NCBI RefSeq assembly: GCF_004353915.1
Contig: NZ_SMRP01000001.1
Coordinates: 403,332 to 467,331 of the forward strand
DNA: 64,000 nt
Source: Paraburkholderia silviterrae
GTDB taxonomy: Bacteria; Pseudomonadota; Gammaproteobacteria; Burkholderiales; Burkholderiaceae
Reading direction: 5' to 3'
Numbering within the stretch: position 1 is the first letter of the stretch; each line of letters opens with the position of its first letter. This document shows positions 60,493 through 64,000 of this stretch, piece after piece. The notes below the pieces were generated by a model. It ran no database searches. It was given only the letters and a program-made list of their open reading frames with translations, and was not told where the DNA came from. A program made the translations under genes and the position numbers.

Positions 60493-61287
60493 ATGAAGAT
60501 CGATTTGTCAGGAAAACTCGCGCTCGTCACTGGCTCGGCGGCGGGCATCGGGCTCGCCACCGCCAAGGGACTCGCTGGCACAGGCGCCACTGTGATCGTC
60601 AACAGCCGTCACGAAGGCAGCGTGCGCGACGCCGAAGCCGCCGTGCGCAAGGCCGTGCCCGGCGCGCAGGTGCAGGGTTTCGCCGGCGACCTCTCGAACG
60701 CCGCGGGCTGCGACGCGCTCGTAAAGGCATATCCGCAGGTCGACATCCTCGTGAACAATCTCGGCATCTTCGCCCAGCAGGACTTCTTCGCGATCCCCGA
60801 CAGCGAATGGCTGCGCTTTTTCGAAACCAACGTGATGTCCGGCGTGCGGCTCTCGCGTGCCTACGCGGACGCGATGGTCAAGGCGGGCTGGGGCCGCATC
60901 GTGTTCATCTCCTCGGAGTCGGGGCTGAACATTCCCGCCGACATGATCCACTACGGCATGACCAAGACGGCGCAGATCGCGGTGGCGCGCGGCCTCGCCA
61001 AGCGGCTCGCCGGCACCGGCGTGACGGTGAACTCGGTGCTGCCTGGCCCGACGCTCTCGGAAGGCGTGGAAGCCATGCTCAAGGACGAAGTCGCGAGGAC
61101 GGGCAAGCCCGTGGAGGAAGTGGCGGCGGCGTTCGTGCAGCAACACCGGGCCTCGTCCATCATCCGCCGCGCGGCGAGCGTGGAGGAAGTGGCGAACATG
61201 GTGGTCTACGCGTGCTCCCAGCAGGCGTCCGCGACCACCGGGGCGGCATTGCGCGTGGACGGCGGCGTGGTCGACACGATTGCCTGA
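60493..61287 (+). CDS. Short-chain dehydrogenase/reductase
   Basis: A 264-residue SDR with TGSAAGIG at 13-20, NNLG at 88-91, Asn113, and catalytic Ser141, Tyr154 and Lys158. The segment VNSVLPGPTLSEGVEAML and the late AAFVQQHRASSIIRRAASVEEVANM are typical of the oxidoreductase branch near the 3-oxoacyl-ACP reductase group. It is a single gene with a GGAGTAAACG leader. Substrate unknown. Confidence 0.86.
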   Translation: MKIDLSGKLALVTGSAAGIGLATAKGLAGTGATVIVNSRHEGSVRDAEAAVRKAVPGAQVQGFAGDLSNAAGCDALVKAYPQVDILVNNLGIFAQQDFFAIPDSEWLRFFETNVMSGVRLSRAYADAMVKAGWGRIVFISSESGLNIPADMIHYGMTKTAQIAVARGLAKRLAGTGVTVNSVLPGPTLSEGVEAMLKDEVARTGKPVEEVAAAFVQQHRASSIIRRAASVEEVANMVVYACSQQASATTGAALRVDGGVVDTIA

Positions 61288-61416
61288 TATTGATACGGCA
61301 TCCTGATCGAATTATCAGCCTCATGCAGCCTCCCGCATCCGGATGCGCGCCCGATTGCGATGCATTTGGTCCGCAGTGCGCCGGCCTCAGCGTGCGCGGG
61401 CCAGCACGCGGCTCTC

Positions 61417-61596
61417 CTAGTCGACTTCGAGGGAGACCGTCTCGCCTTTGCGTGCCGCAACGTCGAGTCGCGCGATGACGACCGGCCCCGCATCGGTCCG
61501 AACGCTCGCGAGGTGAACGGCGCCCGGCTCGCTCGCACCCACGCGGTGGCTCACCACGGTCGCCGCGAGCACCGTGCCGTGCGCCACCGCCTGCTT
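61417..61596 (-). pseudogene. C-terminal fragment of a DUF35 OB-fold (acyl-CoA associated) protein
   Basis: On the minus strand AHGTVLAATVVSHRVGAS and GPVVIARLDVAARKGETVSL match the OB-fold half of DUF35 proteins that accompany thiolases. The zinc-ribbon N-terminal half is missing; the frame runs instead into DNA that codes for a LysR tail on the other strand. It is therefore a truncated remnant. Confidence 0.6.
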
Positions 61597-61609
61597 CGTC
61601 CATTGCGCG

Positions 61610-61743
61610 CCGCCGCCATCTACGAGCTGCCGGTGGAAATGCCGAGCGTGGAAGTCACCGTGCACTGGCACGAAACCTTCGACAACGACGAAGGCAACCG
61701 CTGGTTTCGCGAACTGACGATCGAGACATTGCGCCGGGTGTGA
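61610..61743 (+). pseudogene. C-terminal tail of a LysR-family regulator
   Basis: The last 45 codons (YELPVEMPSVEVTVHWHETF, then NDEGNRWFRELTIETL) match the C-terminus of LTTR proteins, whose WH-R-F...R pattern is distinctive. No helix-turn-helix or effector core precedes it. It abuts the DUF35 fragment, so a deletion or recombination joined two broken genes. Confidence 0.6.
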
Positions 61744-61861
61744 GGCGGAATGTGAAGCGCGCTGTCACGCGCTCAGCCTTTTTCGGCGAGGCCGTTCACT
61801 GCGGGATTGGACGTCGTTCTCCGGCGCCGCTTATCGATCAGTCATCCGAATCGAATCGCCA

Positions 61862-62743
61862 TCAGGCCTGCTGCGCATGCGGGTGCCAGCCGCTCTGCCG
61901 GAACGACGTGGCGAAGAACAGGACCTGGTAGCGAATGGCATTCGACCAGTACGACCATGTATGCCCGCCGGGGCGCTCGGCATAGTCGTGCGGCACGCCC
62001 AGCGCAATGAGCTTGTCGTGCAGCACGCGGTTCGACTGCACGAAAGAGTCGTTCACGCCGCAGTCGATCGTGAGCGCGATATGCGCATGCTCGAAGCTGT
62101 CCGCGCCCTCCACGATCGCGTTGTGCGTCCAGAAGTCGGCATGGCGCGTGGGATTGCCGAACACGCGGTCGATGCCGGGCTCGTCCTCGCAGTTGCGCGG
62201 ATCGACCGCGCCGCTGATGCTGCCGGCCGCGCCGAACGCCCCCGGATGATCGAGCGCGATGCGCAGCGCGCCAAAGCCGCCCATGCTCAGGCCCGTGATC
62301 GCGCGCGTCTCGCGCGAGGCCAGCGTGCGGAAATGCGCGTCGATATACGACACCACTTCAGTGCCCACATAGGTTTCGTAGCGGCTTGCGGAATCGAACG
62401 GGCTGTCGATGTACCAGCTCTCGTGGCCGCCGTCGGGCATCACGAGCATGACGTGATAGCGGTCCGCCAGCTTGCCGATGCGCGTATTCGAGGTCCAGTC
62501 CGCGTAGTTGCCGCCCGAGCCGTGCAGCACGTAGATCACCGGATAGCGCGCTGCTCCGCTGCCGCGCGCGTAGTCGTCGGGCAACACCACGGTCGCATCG
62601 AACACACGGTGCATCGCCGCGCTGGGGATCGAGACGACTCTCGTCTGGAACGCCCAGCTTGGGGCGCTCAGGCACAGCGCAAAGAGCGGGGCCAGAAAGA
62701 GCGCCAAAGACTTGAGGGGCCGAAGCGCAAGGGCTGTATGCAT
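61862..62743 (-). CDS. Secreted alpha/beta-hydrolase esterase (esterase D / mycolyltransferase-like family)
   Basis: The 293-residue product has a signal peptide (LALFLAPLFALCLSAPSWA) and an esterase fold: YVLHGSGGNYADW (oxyanion region), nucleophile Ser153 in GLSMGG, His261 in PGGHTWSYW and an acidic residue near 227-232. The family includes S-formylglutathione hydrolase-like, feruloyl and antigen 85-type enzymes. The start at 62743 is chosen to give a normal signal peptide. It probably acts in the periplasm or outside; substrate unknown. Confidence 0.85.
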   Translation of the reverse strand: MHTALALRPLKSLALFLAPLFALCLSAPSWAFQTRVVSIPSAAMHRVFDATVVLPDDYARGSGAARYPVIYVLHGSGGNYADWTSNTRIGKLADRYHVMLVMPDGGHESWYIDSPFDSASRYETYVGTEVVSYIDAHFRTLASRETRAITGLSMGGFGALRIALDHPGAFGAAGSISGAVDPRNCEDEPGIDRVFGNPTRHADFWTHNAIVEGADSFEHAHIALTIDCGVNDSFVQSNRVLHDKLIALGVPHDYAERPGGHTWSYWSNAIRYQVLFFATSFRQSGWHPHAQQA

Positions 62744-62845
62744 GAGTGGTCGCTCTGGTTCGGACTGCCACGGAAGGCACAACGCCTGCGACGACTCTAG
62801 CAACGGCTACTTACAACCAAATTTCGACGAACCCTACGGCAAGCT

Positions 62846-63217
62846 TCACGCGCGGTCCTCGGCCGAATCATCTTCGTAAGGCGTGACGCCCGCATCGCCA
62901 TTGCGCGCGCGCCGCTTGAGCCGCCCTTGCGGCTCGCCTGGATGCAACAGCCCCTTTTGCCGGGGCGTGAGCGGGTCGGTCAGGCAAGGCTCGGCATCGA
63001 GCTCCTGCTCGAAGCGGTCCCACATGCCCGCGGGCGTGTTCGCCCGGCCCACGCGCGTGCCGATCGTCAAGCGGATCTGATTCGCGCGCAGGATGGTCGA
63101 GCGCAAGCGATGGATCTCCCAGAGCAGCCGGACGACGACCGGCAGCGGGTGCCGGTCGTAGATCTCGGCGAGTTCCGCGGCCGTGAGCGGCGGAGAATGA
63201 CGATGATTCCGTCCCAT
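62846..63217 (-). CDS. Hypothetical protein downstream of a LexA-like box
   Basis: A 123-residue protein, MGRNHRHSPPLTAAELAEIY, with a helical core (VVVRLLWEIHRLRSTILRANQ) and a basic, charged C-terminus (GRLKRRARNGDAG). No family is recognised. A perfect LexA-type palindrome ends 30 bases before the ATG at 63217, so SOS control is possible. The gene is 102 bases upstream of the esterase gene on the same strand. Confidence 0.55.
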   Translation of the reverse strand: MGRNHRHSPPLTAAELAEIYDRHPLPVVVRLLWEIHRLRSTILRANQIRLTIGTRVGRANTPAGMWDRFEQELDAEPCLTDPLTPRQKGLLHPGEPQGRLKRRARNGDAGVTPYEDDSAEDRA

Positions 63218-63246
63218 GATTGCGTCCCATTTCCCGCACCAAAACA

Positions 63247-63262
63247 CTGTATATTTATACAG
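63247..63262. promoter_or_regulatory. LexA (SOS) box
   Basis: CTGTATATTTATACAG is a palindrome with 7-bp arms and differs at one position from the E. coli consensus CTGTATATATATACAG. It lies between the minus-strand hypothetical gene (start 63217) and a plus-strand mini-ORF (63310), so it may control either or both. Confidence 0.75.
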
Positions 63263-63309
63263 GTTAGCACACGTGGGAATCTTCCTGGGAGATGTAGGAG
63301 GACGATCGG

Positions 63310-63378
63310 ATGGCCAGAAAAACAGCGACGCCCGAAGCTGAGCACCCCGCCTCTCCCCGATTGTTTCGATCCGCGTAA
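63310..63378 (+). CDS. Short ORF with strong ribosome site behind the LexA box
   Basis: A 22-codon ORF (MARKTATPEAEHPASPRLFR, then SA) follows AGGAGG at eight bases. The LexA box lies 47 bases upstream. The coupling of SOS box, strong ribosome site and ATG suggests either a real small protein or the surviving 5' end of a larger, now lost, damage-inducible gene. No homology is recognised. Confidence 0.3.
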   Translation: MARKTATPEAEHPASPRLFRSA

Positions 63379-63512
63379 CGGCTTGTTGCTGCGTTTCGAA
63401 AGTTTGGGATCATTTTGTTACACCTCTTACCCCGCAGGACCACCGGTGTTACAGAGACCTTTCATATCGGCCGCTATACTCACCACCGTCTCAAAAACAA
63501 GTGGGTTTTTCC

Positions 63513-63947
63513 ATGTCGAAGAAATACATCCCGATGGTTGCGATTGCGGCGCTGGCCGCTGCGGTTTCGTTGCCCGCCACGGCAGGCGACATGAATAATG
63601 CGCTGGGCGGCGCGCTCGGCGGCGTAGCCGGCGCGGCGATTGGCGGCGCGGTTGGCGGACGCACGGGCTCCGTGATCGGCGGCGCAGTGGGTGGCGGCGC
63701 AGGCGGCGCGGTCACCTCGAACCGTCGGGAACGCACGGGCGCCATCATCGGCGGCGCACTGGGCGGCGGCGCGGGCACGGCAGCGGGCAACGCCATGGGC
63801 GGCCGCAGCGGCGGCCTCGTGGGCGCGGCACTGGGCGGCGGCGCAGGCGCGGCACTCGGCGGCAACATCTCGCGCTCGAATTCCTATGCCAACGAGTATC
63901 ACCACGGCTACTACCATCATCACAGCAAGCATCGCCATTGGGATTAA
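63513..63947 (+). CDS. Glycine-zipper surface protein
   Basis: The 144-residue exported protein has a signal peptide (MSKKYIPMVAIAALAAAVSL, then PATA) and a body made of glycine-zipper repeats (GGALGGVAGAAIGGAVGG and similar) forming several paired hydrophobic helices. The C-terminus is His/Tyr-rich (YHHGYYHHHSKHRHWD). Such proteins sit in the outer membrane or periplasm; function is unknown. The stop codon lies inside the first copy of a 16-bp tandem repeat. Confidence 0.88.
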   Translation: MSKKYIPMVAIAALAAAVSLPATAGDMNNALGGALGGVAGAAIGGAVGGRTGSVIGGAVGGGAGGAVTSNRRERTGAIIGGALGGGAGTAAGNAMGGRSGGLVGAALGGGAGAALGGNISRSNSYANEYHHGYYHHHSKHRHWD

Positions 63948-64000
63948 GCCTTCATTGGATTAAGCCTTCATTGGATTAAGCCTTCATTGGATTAAGCCTT
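63941..64000. repeat. 16-bp tandem repeat at the window edge
   Basis: The unit ggattaagccttcatt repeats 3.75 times and continues past base 64000. The first copy contains the stop codon of the glycine-zipper gene. The unit is not a multiple of three. Each copy carries a TAA, so copy-number change would not extend the protein. Confidence 0.9.

Noticed and set aside
61360..61743. A complete 127-residue gene
   Set aside because: Only the last 45 codons have family content (LysR tail); the first part is antisense to the DUF35 fragment.

Overview
The window is GC-rich DNA whose gene content points to a Burkholderiaceae bacterium, most likely Paraburkholderia or a close relative. The pointers are a DUF4148 secreted protein, a Burkholderia-type OmpC-like porin, the aerobic box (benzoyl-CoA epoxidation) pathway with a BoxR/BzdR-type regulator and DUF4863 partner, a type VI secretion (T6SS) gene block, and a MarR/FUSC/DUF1656/HlyD/NodT efflux operon. 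No tRNA, rRNA or CRISPR array was seen.

Layout. 1-5.7 kb: one end of a T6SS cluster, with tssA-tssB-tssC on the minus strand (tssC runs off the window) and, divergently, a sigma-factor-like gene and a PP2C phosphatase. 5.7-7.4 kb: two tandem short-chain dehydrogenases. 7.6-22.2 kb: a secretion and signalling locus. A CHAT protease, a TpsB transporter and a 2350-residue TpsA adhesin form a tight minus-strand operon, followed by a small low-GC gene that looks like a compact ExoY/CyaA/edema-factor nucleotidyl cyclase. A DUF4384 Ser/Thr kinase is divergent. 22.3-25.6 kb: MltA lipoprotein and a porin. 25.7-27.0 kb: a small islet with a frameshifted integrase remnant and a higBA toxin-antitoxin pair. 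27.3-33.6 kb: HAD phosphatase, then a MarR-controlled efflux operon. 33.8-40.9 kb: a sensor kinase with a frameshifted tail, DUF4148 protein, SBP56 protein and its membrane partner, an SDR remnant, nitroreductase and PanE-type reductase. 40.9-49.7 kb: the box cluster (thioesterase, boxA, boxB, boxC, boxR; DUF4863 and benzoate-CoA ligase divergent). 50.2-54.0 kb: a CqsS/LqsS-type sensor kinase, its response regulator and a convergent CqsA/LqsA-type alpha-hydroxyketone synthase, i.e. a complete quorum-sensing module. 54.9-64.0 kb: diguanylate cyclase, single-domain response regulator, LysR regulator, Tat-exported phospholipase C, SDR, a scar made of two gene fragments, a secreted esterase, a possible LexA-controlled small gene pair and a glycine-zipper protein that ends in 16-bp tandem repeats.

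How the genes may work together. Benzoate is activated by the ligase, epoxidised by BoxAB and cleaved by BoxC, with BoxR probably acting at repeated GTGCA/TGCAC motifs. The 8-22 kb locus pairs an anchored surface adhesin with a periplasmic or surface CHAT protease and a transmembrane kinase, and carries a cyclase-like cargo gene at its end. This locus and the hydroxyketone module are the most interesting parts of the window. All functions are inferred from reading the translated sequence; no database search was run.
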